From: Aspergillus flavus
Taxonomy: Eukaryota; Ascomycota; Eurotiomycetes; Eurotiales; Aspergillaceae
Direction: 5' to 3'
Assembly (NCBI RefSeq): GCF_009017415.1
Contig: NC_092405.1
Coordinates: 2,914,001-2,978,000, forward strand
Length of the DNA stretch: 64,000 nt
Positions 12,043-24,497 of this stretch are shown piece after piece. Within the stretch, counting starts at the first letter, position 1. Each line of letters starts with the position of its first letter. The notes below the pieces were generated by a model. It made no database searches and was not told the origin of the DNA. It saw only the letters and a list, made by a program, of their open reading frames with translations. Both the position numbers and the translations under genes were made by a program.

Positions 12043-14339
12043 ATGAGACCGCCTGTCCCGGATATCGCGTTGCGGAGGGCCCGCAAGTCCTCCATCGAAC
12101 AGCAGTGGATCGCCCCCCGCGATACTGCCCCGGCGACCTTCTTCCTGGCCCGCAGTCGTGATCACGATGCGGAGGAGGAGCTCTCTCCCGATGAGTCGGT
12201 CCCTCCAAGGGAAAGTATGTATGGTGTACAAAGCCTCGAAGAAGCCATCCACGATGCCAATCTCCTTACCTCTGAGTGCGAGCCCTATCTTTCGGGTGGA
12301 AACCCTGATTCCACGACTCCGATCGAACCGCAACAACAGCCGCCTCCCCGCGATCATCTAGATAATGGTGAAAACGGGGCTACCTCGTGGCCTCGCCGCA
12401 AGTCGACTCTTAAACCAAGCGATTTACTCAATGCTAGCAAATTGGAAATTTCTTTACCATCTTCCGATCGCACTTCCCCCCGACCATTGACGCCGTCGAA
12501 TCTCAGCAACCCGGAAGACCCATCATTTTCTCTCCCTAGCAGCCCCAAGTCATTCTCAAATCAGTCCCTGAGGCATCTTGATGACATCTCGATCACCGAT
12601 GATGTAAGCAGTGAGGTTGTCGCTTCAGGAGAAGAAGATAACGATTTCCCGACACCGTCCAATATATGCCTTGATAGCGCATCTCAGTTGGTAATGCCAA
12701 GCATTAGGATGCCCAGTCGAAGACCTTTTACAGAGCGGGGAAAGTCACTGGGCCGTTTGAAAGTGCTAATCGCGGGTGCTCCTGGTAAGTATGGATCAGG
12801 TTAGGAATAGATCACTGGAATATTTGCTAAGTTCAACCTGTACCTAGGCACTGGGAAAACCTCTCTCATCAAATCCATCGTTCAAGCTTGCGAAGATATC
12901 GTTCACGTTGACCCCTTTCCCTCCCTGCCCCCCTCGAAATCGTCCCGCTCACCTGGTTCTTCATCCCGACCCTTTCAGACACGCAGCATTTCATCTGTCA
13001 CGGAAATTTACGCTAGCACTAAACCATATCCCGTATGGTGGTCAGACTTAGAAGACTCGCGTGTTTTGCGAAGACGACGGAGCATGGGTGATGTAGTCCT
13101 TGAGCGCAATCTCTGTTTCGTTGATCCTCAGCCCAACGAGTTGGACTGTGCAGCGCAAACTGACATCGTCGTACAATATATCCGTCAACAGCTGCTCCGA
13201 GCGATGACGTCCCTAAACTCGGCCAATCATGATTTCCAGAGTATGCTCGCGGGTAACGGCGGTGCCCAGGTTGACGCTGTCTTATACCTCATCTCCGAGA
13301 GTACGCGATGAGCCTCCCTTTTTGCTCTGTTCTGATTTGCCGGGCTCACGTCTTTTCAGATACCCTTTCTACAGATATCGAATCTATCCGAAAGCTATGC
13401 GACTGGACGAACGTCATTCCCGTCGTATCTAAATCAGATCTCATGTCATCCAGTCGAATCTCGGCCCTCAAATCCACATTTCATAAGCAAGCCCAAGAGG
13501 CCAACATTAAACCTTTCCTCTTTGGGGATGCTTCCCTCGGCGAAGTCGACAGGCTCAATGTTAAGTGTCCTTTTGCAGTTTCGTCCGCCAAGTCCGACGA
13601 TGACGACGTGATGGAGGCCAGCACCTTGATGAGTCCAGACTACATCCAGCCTTTAATGGCGTCCGAATTAATGTACTTAGTACAGATGTTATTTGACCGA
13701 GAAAATATAGCCTGGATGCGACATTTATCTGCTAAGAAGCTTGCTCTACGGCAACAAGAGCAGTCATATTGGCAGCAGGACGATTTACCAAATGGTATCC
13801 TTCCCGGTGTTCATACTTTACGGGGTGGCTCCTCCAGTTACACCATGGCTCGAATATCCGACTATACTCGTCACGAAGAGAGGCTGGCCCGGGTGCAGCT
13901 GGCAAAGTGGGCATCTGACCTTCAACAAAGCCTACGTAATGAACGAGAAAGATACGCCACCATAGCAAGGGGGGAACGTGCTGTCTGGCTCACAGAACGA
14001 CTAGGCGAGTGTATTGTAGATGGCTCGTTGGTACCTATCTCACAGACTCCTGGCTTCTGCGGTCTCCGTGTGCCCGTGGAGAAAGCAGGTGGCGGTCTCT
14101 TAGTTCGGACGCAAAACGGAAAGAGGGTAGAATGTCGTATTGCACGGATAAGCCCCCATGATCCCTTGGGTCTAGTTTGGTGGTCCGAAGACCTCAAGCG
14201 ACGAGGTTGGGCCATTATCCAGATTGTGGGTAGTTTCGGGGTTGTCGGAGGACTTGCGTTGTGCCTTGCGAAGGCTTGGGGATTATCCCCACGAAGTTTC
14301 TCTGAGTGGCGATTTGATTGGCATTGCACCGGCCATTAA
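12043..14339 (+). CDS. Septin-like GTPase with C-terminal membrane anchor
   Basis: Exons 12043-12784, 12848-13300 and 13360-14339 (introns 63 and 59 nt) give 724 aa. The first 240 residues are Ser/Pro-rich and look disordered. The P-loop is made across intron 1: LIAGAPGTGKTSLIKSIVQ. A weak switch-like NLCFVDPQPNELD sits where septins have LTVVDTPG. DAVLYLISENTLSTDIESIR and NVIPVVSKSD then match the septin CLYFI..LDIE and IPLIAKAD blocks, so the SKSD replaces the AKAD G4 motif. Later ASELMYLVQMLF resembles the septin unique element region. Near the C-terminus IIQIVGSFGVVGGLALCLA is a single hydrophobic segment followed by a short tail, suggesting a tail-anchored protein. Classic septins lack this. 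Nucleotide hydrolysis is uncertain because the DxxG glycine is missing. Confidence 0.75.
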
Positions 14340-15233
14340 GGAGATACGCTAACCACGGCATTTGCGCCTCGGGATACTTAGCTGCTAGATATGCATTGTC
14401 TTGGATGGAGCAGCAAAGGAAAAAAGTGTGTTGGACTGGATCCGTCTCTGCGAGGCGGTGGTCATCATGTAGCGTCCCTGCATAGCTACCTCCTTACTGG
14501 CATTGCCTCTCGATTCGTATGTCCCTCGTTGTTCTATGCCTGTTTCTTCAAAGCCTACGAATCATGCATAACGAGAATAAGTATAACGGAATGCATGGCC
14601 AAATTTTATGCACTGACAGAGGATGGAGTTCTGCCTGTTGTATTTATTGATCTGTTGTTCACTGCCTTCCATCTCTCTGCTACGTTACCTTCTAACCGTT
14701 ATGGAATGTATGTATATCGGTGGCCGGGTTTCATGCTGCTTGTTAAGCTATGAAAAGGCGCCTCATTCCTTCGATCGCTGAAATATTAGCTAGACTACGC
14801 GTAGGGAGGGAACATAAAAGGTAGCTTGGTTCACGTAATCTTCTACTCAGAACGGTCATTAGTGTTTCACTTATTCAAATATATACAGGAATTTACAAGA
14901 GACCTAGTAACAGTTGAAGCCTTGGCTTTTATTCGAAAGGGAAAAGTTCTACCTGTCTAAATCACTCAATATCCGAAGGTGGAGAAGTGAGCGAAAGCAA
15001 AAGTCATGGAGCAGACGTAACAATTTAAAGTAGTATGATATGGAAAACAAACGCTCGAAACGCCCGAAGATTAAAAATCACATCGTGACTAGGAACCACC
15101 TTTCTCCCGTCCCAAATGAAACAGCAATGCGAGTCAGTGATGTAGATTAACCCTGATGCAAATACCGCTGGAACAGTTTTGAATAATAGGTCGTAAAAGC
15201 AGTTGGATTTCATTTCCGCTGCTGCCGAAGCAT
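14340..15233. other. Intergenic, convergent 3' ends (septin-like / HSP90)
   Basis: 894 bp. One frame stays open for 120 codons (14391-14753), but its composition is not protein-like. I take the stretch as 3' UTR and spacer. Confidence 0.65.
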
Positions 15234-17406
15234 TTAGTCAACCTCCTCCATGGAGCTCTCACCGGTGGCAGCGGCAGGAGCCTCCTCAGCGGCCTTTTCC
15301 TCAGAGGTCTCAGCCTCCTCGTCGACGTTCAGACCAAGAGACACAAGCTTGTGGATGCGCTCGGCAAAGCTGGCAGGCTCGTCGATGGTGAAGCCGGAAA
15401 CCAAAAGAGAGGTCTCGAACAGAAGCTGAGTGATGGACTTGACGGTACGGTCGCTTTCACCATCAGCCTCGACCTTCTTCTTGAGCTCCTTGATGATAGC
15501 AGACTTGGGAGAGATCTCGAAGGTCTTCTTGGAAGACATGTAGGAGCTCATGGAGGTGTCACGGAGGGCCTGGGCCTTCATGATACGCTCCATATTGGCA
15601 GACCAACCAAACTGGCCAGTACGGATGGCGCAAGGAGAGCCAACAAGTTTGTGAGAGACAACAACCTTCTCAACCTTGTCACCGAGGATGTTCTTAAGGC
15701 TCTTGGCGAGGCCCTCGAACTCCTTCTCCTCCTTCTCACGCTCAGCCTTCTCCTCCTCGGACTCCTCGAGTTCGAAGTCCTTAGTGATGTCGACAAGCTT
15801 CTTGCCATCAAACTCCTTAAGCTGAGTGAAAGCGTACTCATCAATAGGGTCAACCAGGAAGAGAACCTCAAAGTTCTTCTGCTTGAGGCTGTCAAGGAAA
15901 GGAGACTTGGCGACAGCCTTGATAGACTCGCCAGTGATGTAGTAGATTTGCTTCTGGTGCTCAGGCATGCGGGTGACATAGTCAGAGAGGGAGGTGACCT
16001 CATCACCCGACTTGGTGGACTGGTAACGGAGCAGCTTAGCGAGAGTCTGGCGGTTCTGAGCATCCTCGTGGACACCAAGTTTGATGTTCTTGCTGAAGGC
16101 GGAGTAGAACTTGTCAAACTGCTCACGGTCTTCAGCAATCTCGGTGAAGAGCTCAAGGGTCTTCTTGACAATGTTCTTTTTGATAACCTTCATGATCTTG
16201 TTCTGCTGCAGGGTCTCACGGGACAAGTTGAGAGGAAGGTCCTCTGAATCAACAACACCCTTGATGAAGCTGAGCCACTCAGGGATGAGGTCGGTGGCGT
16301 CGTCGGTGATGAAGACACGGCGAACATAGAGCTTGATGTTGTTCTTAGTCTTCTTGGTCTCGAAGAGGTCGAAAGGAGCACGCTTAGGAATATAGAGGAT
16401 GGCACGGAACTCGAGCTGACCCTCAACGGAGAAGTGCTTGACGGCAAGGTGATCCTCCCAGTCATTGGAGAGAGACTTGTAGAAGGCAGCGTATTCCTCC
16501 TGAGTGATATCAGCAGGGTTACGGGTCCAGATGGGCTTAGTCTTGTTGAGCTCCTCCTCCTCGATCTTGCTCTCCTTGACAGTCTTGGTCTTCTTCTCCT
16601 TCTTTTCTTCTTCTTCGTCAACCTCCTCAATTTTGGGCTTTTTCTCATCGCCTTCCTCTTCCTTGGTCTCTTCCTCCTCATCAGGAACCTCCTTCTCGGT
16701 TTCCTTCAGAACGTGGAGGTAGATGGGGTAAGAGATGAATTCGGAGTGCTTGCGAACAACCTCCTTGATGCGGCTCTCGTTGAGGTAGTCGGTCTGCTCA
16801 TCCTTCAAGTGAAGGATCATCTTGGTACCACGGCCAAGGGGCTCACCCTCGGTGTCCTGGGTGAGCGTGAAGGTACCGCCGGCAGCGGACTCCCAGACGT
16901 ACTGCTCATCATCGTTGTGCTTAGAGATGACAGTGACGCGGTCAGCGACAAGGTAAGCAGAGTAGAAGCCAACACCGAACTGGCCAATCATGGAAATATC
17001 GGCACCTGCGGAGAGGGCTTCCATGAACTGCTTGGTACCAGAGCGAGCGATGGTACCAAGGTTGTTGATCAGGTCCTATACAAAAGCGATATGATTAGAT
17101 TGGGGTCTGTGTAGACATATAATGGCAACCGAGACGAGATTGACTTACAGCCTTGGTCATACCGATACCGGTATCACGGATAGTCAAGGTCTTGGCCTCC
17201 TTGTTGGGAATGATATCGATACGGAGGTCCTTGCCTGAGTCAAGCTTGGAAGGGTCCGACAAAGACTCATAGCGGATCTTGTCAAGGGCATCGGAGGCAT
17301 TGGAGATAAGTTCACGCAGGAAAATCTCCTTGTTGGAGTAGACAGTGTTGATGATAAGAGAAAGGAGCTGAGAGATCTCAGCCTGGAACTCAAAAGTCTC
17401 GGACAT
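15234..17406 (-). CDS. hsp90: Heat shock protein 90 (cytosolic)
   Basis: ATP-dependent dimeric chaperone for kinases, receptors and transcription factors. Exons 17149-17406 and 15234-17075, one 73-nt intron, 699 aa. The N-terminal ATPase domain shows [29 protein letters not shown] and, after the intron, [18 protein letters not shown] charged Glu/Lys linker follows at about residues 215-265. The middle domain contains [20 protein letters not shown] and the catalytic-loop motif [13 protein letters not shown]. The C-terminus ends in MEEVD, the TPR co-chaperone docking tag of cytosolic Hsp90. High use of C-ending codons (highly expressed gene) makes long spurious ORFs on the opposite strand. SGT1, a known Hsp90 co-chaperone, is encoded at 36-38 kb. 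Confidence 0.98.
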
Positions 17407-19424
17407 GATGAGGGATGTGAGTTATATTCTATTCCACGTCAATGTTGTGTTAGTCATAGGTCTACTGCAAACAAATCGGATACAGGCCCCTTAAAGATTC
17501 ACTATCTACGTGAAACTCGCGGCGAGGCCAGAAGAGTTTAGAATAACTCTCAGCTTTGGCAGCAGCTCTCCTCACTCCAGTGGAGGTGGGGACAAGACTC
17601 ACAAGGTACAGCAACGTAAGATCGTTAAATCAAGAGAGAAAGAAACGGGACGATGGGAGGGTGAGGTTCAAAAGAAAAAAGAAAAAGACCTGCTCCAGAA
17701 GGGAAAACAGACTTAGGATAGATGGATGAGGATGGGAAGAATGGAGGAGAAAAGTGTGAGAATGAATGAAGAAGAAAAGCTACCGCAAGCGACGGGGCGG
17801 AGAACTTAATGTTTGGCTGAGGGACACAAAAATTCGGTGCGGGCGTTTCTACGGCGATCCAGCAACTTCCACGCTCTCTCCGCCTTGTCTCGACGGGGAT
17901 CTTCCAGTCTCTTCTACTCGATACCAGATACACGCCTGGCTTGAATCCATGGTTCTCTCTCAGGAAAAAGAAGAAAAAGAAAGAGAAAAAAATTACTAGT
18001 TCATCCAATTCGGGACCTATTTTTTTTTTTTTTCATTTTTCAATTTTTAAAATTTCTATCTCGTCTTTTACCAATCCCCCTCTTCCTTTTTCTTTTGCCC
18101 CTCCCCCTCCAAAGCTGATCTCCGATCTAATTCACTTTTGATATGCCTCAGGCCATCAATCTAGAACGTTCCGCTCCACCATTCCTTGTCGGCGGAATGG
18201 GGATCTTCCGTACAGTACCATACATACATACTGTACAATACTCATCCCGAGGTCCCCATCCGCCACAATGGAACTTTCTAGGAGCTATCAATCTCCTAAG
18301 TACTCATTTGAGGTACAATGTATGTACATACCTCCCTGTCTGATCCTCCGGCCCACTTATCTTCGATGTGGGTAATGGGTATCGATCCAATGTCGTGAGT
18401 TCCTGCAATACTCATTATAACTCCAGTCTTTACCTAAGCTGAGAAACCTGGCAAACAAACGCTGTTCTATCTAGACCACCTGGATCAGTTCGACCAAAGC
18501 CCTCCTCCTACCATGTTCACTGACCTTTTACCAATGCCACATATATTTTACCAGGGTTTGGGAGACACTCCATATCTGTAGAATCACAAAGGGAGCGGAG
18601 CCGGGATGAACAGTTTGTATTCACTTTCAGATAATCCCGCACGATTCATAACACTTGTGCGACTAAAAAGCAGGCAGCCGTTCCTTCCCTCCTTCTGGCA
18701 GGGCGAATTAGACCAGGTGTAACTCAGTAAGGGTCACTGTGCCTGTAAAGGGAAACAGTCGTTCGCCACCCATACCGTTGAGCTCCCCATGAATAGGACA
18801 TGTATCAAACATGTATATCAAAGTAAAAAGACAAGAAGACAGTGGCCACCACCCAGATTACAGTTTCTAAATGAGATGAAGCATGCCAGGAAGAAAGAGA
18901 GACATAAAGAAAAGAAGTTAGATTGGAACAACCGTAAACAAAATAGAAATAAGACCCTAAGAGAACAATACGGGCATTGAGCTCGCTATGCTAGAAGCAA
19001 GAAATAGTTAAATAGGTCATGACAACACATTCATAGAAACAAAAGAGTCATGGAAGCACGGACCAATAGGGAAAGGCCCTGTTGACGAAAGATGAAAGAA
19101 CAACTTTTCCAACCGCTAATATGCAGTGTGACAGATGAATGGGTCACATAACACATGTCATTATCAATAAGAGGGAGTAATACATGCCCTGGGTCGCCAT
19201 AAGCATCTGAACCTGTATGCTGTTGCGGGCCAGGATGAAGGACTAAGAGTTGAATGACCAACAGGAGAGGGAGAAAAGGAGAAAGAAGAGAAGCGAGGGG
19301 CGAAGAAGAAAAAACCGCATGCAGTAAATAATCTTCACCCTAGTTCCTGTAGTCTTCGTTTCTTTTCTTTTCTTTTTGTTTTGCCTCTCGGGTTTATCAG
19401 AGAAAGGAGAAGAAGTGATCTGCT
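17407..19424. other. Intergenic: HSP90 promoter and 3' flank of the NTF2/RRM gene
   Basis: 2.0 kb. The HSP90-proximal 700 bp are purine-rich on the plus strand (pyrimidine-rich in HSP90 sense) with a T13 run near 18020. TTC triplets 10 bp apart at 17902 and 17912 could be part of a heat shock element, but the middle GAA is not conserved. GTAC/TACATAC-rich patches lie at 18210-18340. No supportable gene. Confidence 0.5.
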
Positions 19425-21170
19425 CTAAGCAGCCTGAGCCTGGTTGCGGGCTTTAGCGTTGACGTTGCCACTGCCGCCACGGCCACGGGGAGCGAAGCCA
19501 CCACGACCATCACGCTGGAAGCCACCACGGCCCTGGCTACCGGCACGGTCGCCGCGACCACGGCCAGAGCCACCCCGACCAGCGCCGTAGTTAGTATTTC
19601 CCCCGTAGGCGCTAGTACGAGAACGGCGTTCCTCTACGGAGATCTGCTCAGTTCCGATCTGGTGCGGGTTGGCAGCAACAGCAGCGGCGTAGCCGGCAGG
19701 GTCAGCGAACTCAACAAAAGCACAGTTCTGGTGAAAATTAGTTTACTTTCCGAGCGATTGAGTTTTCATGACAGAACCTACCTTCTGACGGCTCACATCG
19801 AAGTGCTTGAGCTTTCCAAAGCGGGACAAAGTCTGCTTGAGCAATGTTGCATCGACCTTATCAGTAACGTTTTTGATATAAGCCATAACGTTCTGGTCAT
19901 CACTCGCACGAGGCTGGGTCTTCTTATGGTCGTGACCGGCAGTTTGCCAGCCAGACCCATCATTGGATGGAGGCTGGCTAGGAGTGCTATCAGTAGCAGG
20001 AGTAGGTGTGGCAGCCGCAGCAGCAGGAGCAGGGACCGACTGGGCGGAGCTGGTAGCAGGTGCGGGCTTAGCCGGAGCAACGGGAATGGCAGGCACAACA
20101 GGAGCAGTAGCGCCCGACTTGGAGGCAATGTTGGCCCAGGTCTTTGGTACGGCTCTGGCGGGTACAGCAGGCTCTTTGGCCGGAGCGACATTTTCCTTCT
20201 GTGTTGTTGGGGCAGGCGTAGGCTCCGGGGCGGCGGGCTTTTCCGTCTTGGAGGCTTCAGATTCAGCTAAGGCGACAGGTTCTTGAACATCCTCGCTGGT
20301 CTGGGCCTCGGTTCCATTGGCCTGAGGTGCAGGTTCCTCTGGCTGTTCTTCCTCGGCCTTTTCTTCCGCCTGGTCAAGCTTCTCGTCCACCTTGGCGACT
20401 GTGACTTCGTCGGCCACCTGGGACTCCACAGTCGGAGCACTCTCAGTCTCCGGCTGTGTGGGTTCATCGGCAGCCGGCTCTGCGGCAGGCTCGGCAGGCT
20501 CGGCAGGCGCAGCAGATGCAGCAGTCGCAGCGGGAGTGGGCTCCTCATTTACGATATCCTCCTCATCAACCAAGTATCTGAAGATATCATTGAGAACATA
20601 GTATCCATTGGGTTGCTCAGCAAGAACGAAGGTCTGGATGAACTTGCGAGATGGCTCGGATTTATTGGAGATCTCACCGATGACTGAGATCAAGATGTTG
20701 TCAAATGACGCCTGAGAATCCACGTTCAAAACCCGGACCTTGCAGTCTTGGAAGTCAAGCTGTTTTATTTTCTCGTTGATAGCCTAGGGGGAGTGAAAAA
20801 TTAATGATGGAGTTCAATGGGAGAAAACCCATAGGAGTGAAGAGAGTCAACTCACCTTCTGACCCACAGCAACAGGAACCGACTCTGCTTCAGTTCCAAA
20901 GACCAACTGCGAGCGCCGAGAGTAGAAAAGATGCAACTTGTCCGGACTACGGCTCATATTGGTATAGTATTGCTCAACAAAATACCAACCAACTTCATCC
21001 TTAGAGATCGCATTCTTTTGCTCACTAGAAGGGACATTGGTGGGAGTGGTAGATTGCGCTGGCTGGAAATTCGAGGCATTGTTCGCAACAGCATGGGCAT
21101 GATTGTAAGATTCATGATAGGCGTGGGGCACAGGGTAATTGCCATTAACGGGGGCTTGAGTATCGGCCAT
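19425..21170 (-). CDS. NTF2-domain and RRM RNA-binding protein (G3BP/Bre5/Nxt3 type)
   Basis: Exons 20856-21170, 19782-20783 and 19425-19727 (introns 72 and 54 nt) give 539 aa. The NTF2-like domain spans about residues 38-165: VGWYFVEQYYTNMSRSPDKL, LVFGTE, FQDCKVRVLNVDSQ and FVLAEQPNGYYVLNDIFRYL. A long Ala/Pro/Glu-rich linker follows, then an RRM with VMAYIKNVTDKVDATLLKQT, FGKLKHFDVSRQK and, across the last intron, NCAFVEFAD. An RGG-rich tail (GRGGSGRGRGDRAGS...) closes the protein. This order is that of G3BP, a stress-granule scaffold; yeast Bre5 and fission yeast Nxt3 partner a ubiquitin protease. Function in this fungus is inferred. The last RGG exon is easy to lose because its first codon follows a 54-nt intron. 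Confidence 0.88.
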
Positions 21171-22469
21171 TGTGTTATCGAAGAAGCTGTTGAAGGTCGG
21201 GATGGGGATAGAAGCAGAGATTGTCTAGGGTGTCGTAAGAGGTAGAAAGTAGAGGTATATGACCAATGAGCCTCTATATGATGAAGAGTAGAGGCTAAAA
21301 AATCCAGTGACTTTTCGTCGTTCGCTTTGACTAAACCATCATGTCTGTCAGTAATTTGAAGGCCAAGTGTATCGCAGGAGAAAAAGTGGGGAAGATCAAT
21401 TCTCACAATGCTAGAAAAATAATCAATAGACCCTTATAGATGCAACAGATGAGGGTAAAGGAGAAAGTCTGCGTTAAAGCGTTTGCGTCGTAGTGGTGCA
21501 AAAGAGAGATAGAGGAAGATTCTTGTGCGATTTCCAATCAAGTCAATTTTGCGAAGAAGGCGGGAAAGAGGGAAGATAATCGAAAGGAACCGAACACGTC
21601 GAAGATCGATGGGGAGAAGGTAATCAACAGGGAAAATCTGATGAATGGCGAGTCGTCGAAAAGAGAATGGGATAAGAAGGTGGTAGGTAGGTAGCTAACA
21701 GCTGGAGTAGGAAAGAGGAAAAGAGAGGGAAAGTCGACGGGATGCTTAGCAGTTTGCAAAATGAGTTGACCATGGACTTGAAAGGTCGGTTGCAGTGCGG
21801 CGCCTCTTAGCGCCCCATTTCCTTACCTTACCGCCTGCCTAACTCGCGGGTAGATCTCCATCGGGCATTCCGTTTACATCACCGAAACCTGGGTGAATCA
21901 CCCGTCAGTATAGCAGCCAATGCGAATAGAATTCCAGCTCCTACATTCAACTGTAGGGGAATCTAAGGGACCAAATCAGAACTTGCAACCATCCACTGAG
22001 GCATGCTGAAACTGCTTCTATCGAAAAGATGACTATCATCAACGAAGAACTATAGTCGTACACCAGTCACATTAAGGTCTATTGACACTTCTGAGTAAGT
22101 AGTTACACTCATCGACGACGATAACTCAATCAGAAGGTCGCAATGGATGAGGAAAAGAAAAGAAAGAAAGAAAGAAAGGAGAAGAAAAAAGACCATAACA
22201 TCGGAAATAAATAGCTGGCTTGGAAGAGGGGTATGATGGACATGAGAGGGCAAGCTTCTCATCAACGATGACGTATAGCAGGTACAGAGACTCATTCACA
22301 AGGTTCACCAAAGAAAGCCGCGAATCACGCAATATGAGCAAGCAGAGGGAATTATTCAGGGAAACAGGTGCTCAGAAAAGAAAAAATGAAAATGAAAAGA
22401 ATTAAGGACCAAACATAGATATCAACTCAAGGCGTTTATACGAAACTTATCGGGTAGACCACAGATCGT
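21171..22469. other. Intergenic upstream of the NTF2/RRM gene
   Basis: 1.3 kb. Holds the NTF2/RRM promoter and 5' UTR and the 3' UTR of the next minus-strand gene. An AAAG-type simple repeat lies at about 22153-22180. Nothing else recognisable. Confidence 0.6.
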
Positions 22470-22897
22470 CTACGAGCTTGTAGATTCAGCAGCGGCCTTC
22501 TCGTTCAAAACTGGCTTGCGCATGATAGCATCCTGGCCAGTCATTCTCCGGTCAAGTGCTCGTTCCACCTTCGCACTCAGCGCCAGCTTGCTCAAGTTAT
22601 CGCTCTTTTCGGGAGTAGGGACGAAGCGTTGCTTCTGAAGAGGTTTATTCTCCAGGCGCTCCAGTCCGTCACGCAAGTGATGGAATTCAGCCAAACGAGG
22701 ATCGCCGCTTGGTAGGCTTCCAATGGTGCCTGACGAAGCAATCGAAGGGTTCCCGCTTACGGTCGAAAATCTTTTCGACGCTCGAGTCTAGACCCATGGT
22801 CAGAGAATCCGGTCCAACACAGATGAATCTTAACCGGTGAACCTACGGAAGGGGCCATGATCGGTCTCTCAGAATCAAGCGAGTGATGTCTAGCCAT
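22470..22897 (-). CDS. Small conserved-looking protein of unknown function (122 aa)
   Basis: Two exons, 22847-22897 (17 codons, MARHHSLDSERPIMAPS) and 22470-22787, with a 59-nt intron that has clean GTAGGT and CTAG ends and a CTGAC-like branch site. The joined product reads TRASKRFSTVSGNPSIASS, then SLPSGDPRLAEFHHLRDGLE, RLENKPLQKQRFVPTPEKS, and a helical basic segment ending NEKAAAESTSS. It is polar, without signal peptide or membrane segment. The Ser/Thr-rich N-terminal part could be phosphorylated. I do not recognise the family. A start inside exon 2 (MAEFHHL-like) would be shorter, but the spliced form joins in frame and has coding-like composition. Confidence 0.6.
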
Positions 22898-24497
22898 GAT
22901 AATATTGGTACTGTGACAAGGGTCCTTGTAGGCCGACCACCGAAAACAATGAGTGGCTGTGGTTGAGAATCAAGAGTAGGCAAACGAGTGCTAAACTACC
23001 CAGGTAGCAGTCTGCCGAGGTTAGTACATTGCAGAAAAAATTTTATTTCGAATTTCGCGAACACGATAAATAAAAGAAGATATTACTAGAATGGATAAGG
23101 GGTAAATGATAGTAAGCGGAAATAAATTAGACTGTACAGATCATATGGGGCAAGCGGCAAAACTGGCAGTCAATTAAAACATACCTTAAAATACAGAGTG
23201 AGACTCTGACCCCTAGTACAATGTATCGCGGGGCGACCTAGAACTAAATCAAAGGTCTGGGAAAGGATTAAAGTGAGAAATTGAGCAGATAGAGGAGAGA
23301 GGGCTTGTCGCTGAGGCCAAGGAGACCCGTACGTAGACCAAGTGACATGCAGGAGAGGATTCAGGAGAGCCGAAGGCAACGGATGACAATGTGGGTCTCT
23401 CTCTGCTACTGTGTGCACTCAAGAGGATTAAACTCGGCCACGCGGGAATCGTTGGCCGTTGACCAGTTCCTTTTTTTTCCCTTTTTTTTTTATATATACC
23501 CTTTCTTTCTTCTTCAAGAGGATTTTACAACAAAGAAAGATATATAGTTCAATCTTAATCCAGAACCAACGATCTATTGGCGTAGTCATGATGTGTAAGG
23601 ATGACGGTTAAATACACGATTAAATACTCCGTCAAACTGACCCTATGGTAATCCTGAAAATGCTGATCATCCATTCCTGTCTTGGAAAATAATAAAAGAA
23701 TATAAAAAAAGGGTTCTTCAGCTAAGTCAGAGGGTGCTTTTTTTTCCCTGTCTGTCAGTGTGTTAACGTGTGTTAACAGTAAAGAAGACAAAACGGAGAT
23801 ACGTAACTACCACAGTCAATTTGCTGACTAAGTGAGGATGTTGAGTTGAAATGTTTTTCTTTGCCGCCCCCCCCCTTCTTTGGTTTAAGTAGCATCTGAA
23901 GCAAAGGTTCCACGTTCTTTCAGCAGCTAGGTACGTACAGCTACATAGATATATTTTATTAGACTGCCAGTGCAGAGGCCCTTGGCAGCCATTCAGGTTG
24001 ATCCTCTGTTACACCCGCGACTATAGTGGAAACTAGAAGCTGAGCATCTTGGTCTTCATGTCTTTGGGGAAGGGTGGGACCGGATAGGTATCATAGAAAT
24101 AATCTTCTTCTTCCATTTTTCCTTTCTATCAGTAGTAGCCTGAATATGTCTAGTACAGTATATATATATATTAAGGTCAAGCGTTAAGAACCAACAGCGT
24201 GGAATTCGCCCCCGCCATGACTTCATGGATTTCTAGCACTACTTTACCTAGCTATACGTACTATGTAGTATACTGATTACATACACCACTCGTAGATTAC
24301 CTCCAGCAAGTGATAGGATAAGCGGTGTAGAAAGCGGTCTTGGATCACCGATTCTTTCCCACGAACCCTTGTTCACGATTAAAAAAACACACAGGAACTA
24401 CAAGTATTTACAGGACTTTCCGATTTTTAAATTCATTAAACCCCTTTCAAAATCGATACTTATTTCAAACCTATAAAAAAAAGTTGTCTGGTGTAAA
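22898..24497. other. Divergent intergenic region, unknown small protein / TPR protein
   Basis: 1.6 kb, AT-rich with T and A runs (for example T10 near 23481 and C10 near 23867) and GTAC-rich patches near 23930 and 24240. No supportable gene. Confidence 0.6.

Noticed and set aside
14391..14753. 120-codon open frame after the septin-like gene
   Set aside because: Lies in the expected 3' UTR with mixed, non-coding-like composition.
15351..17114. Long plus-strand open frames (298 and 226 codons) opposite HSP90
   Set aside because: They mirror the strongly biased HSP90 codons on the other strand and have Leu/Val-rich, non-protein-like composition.
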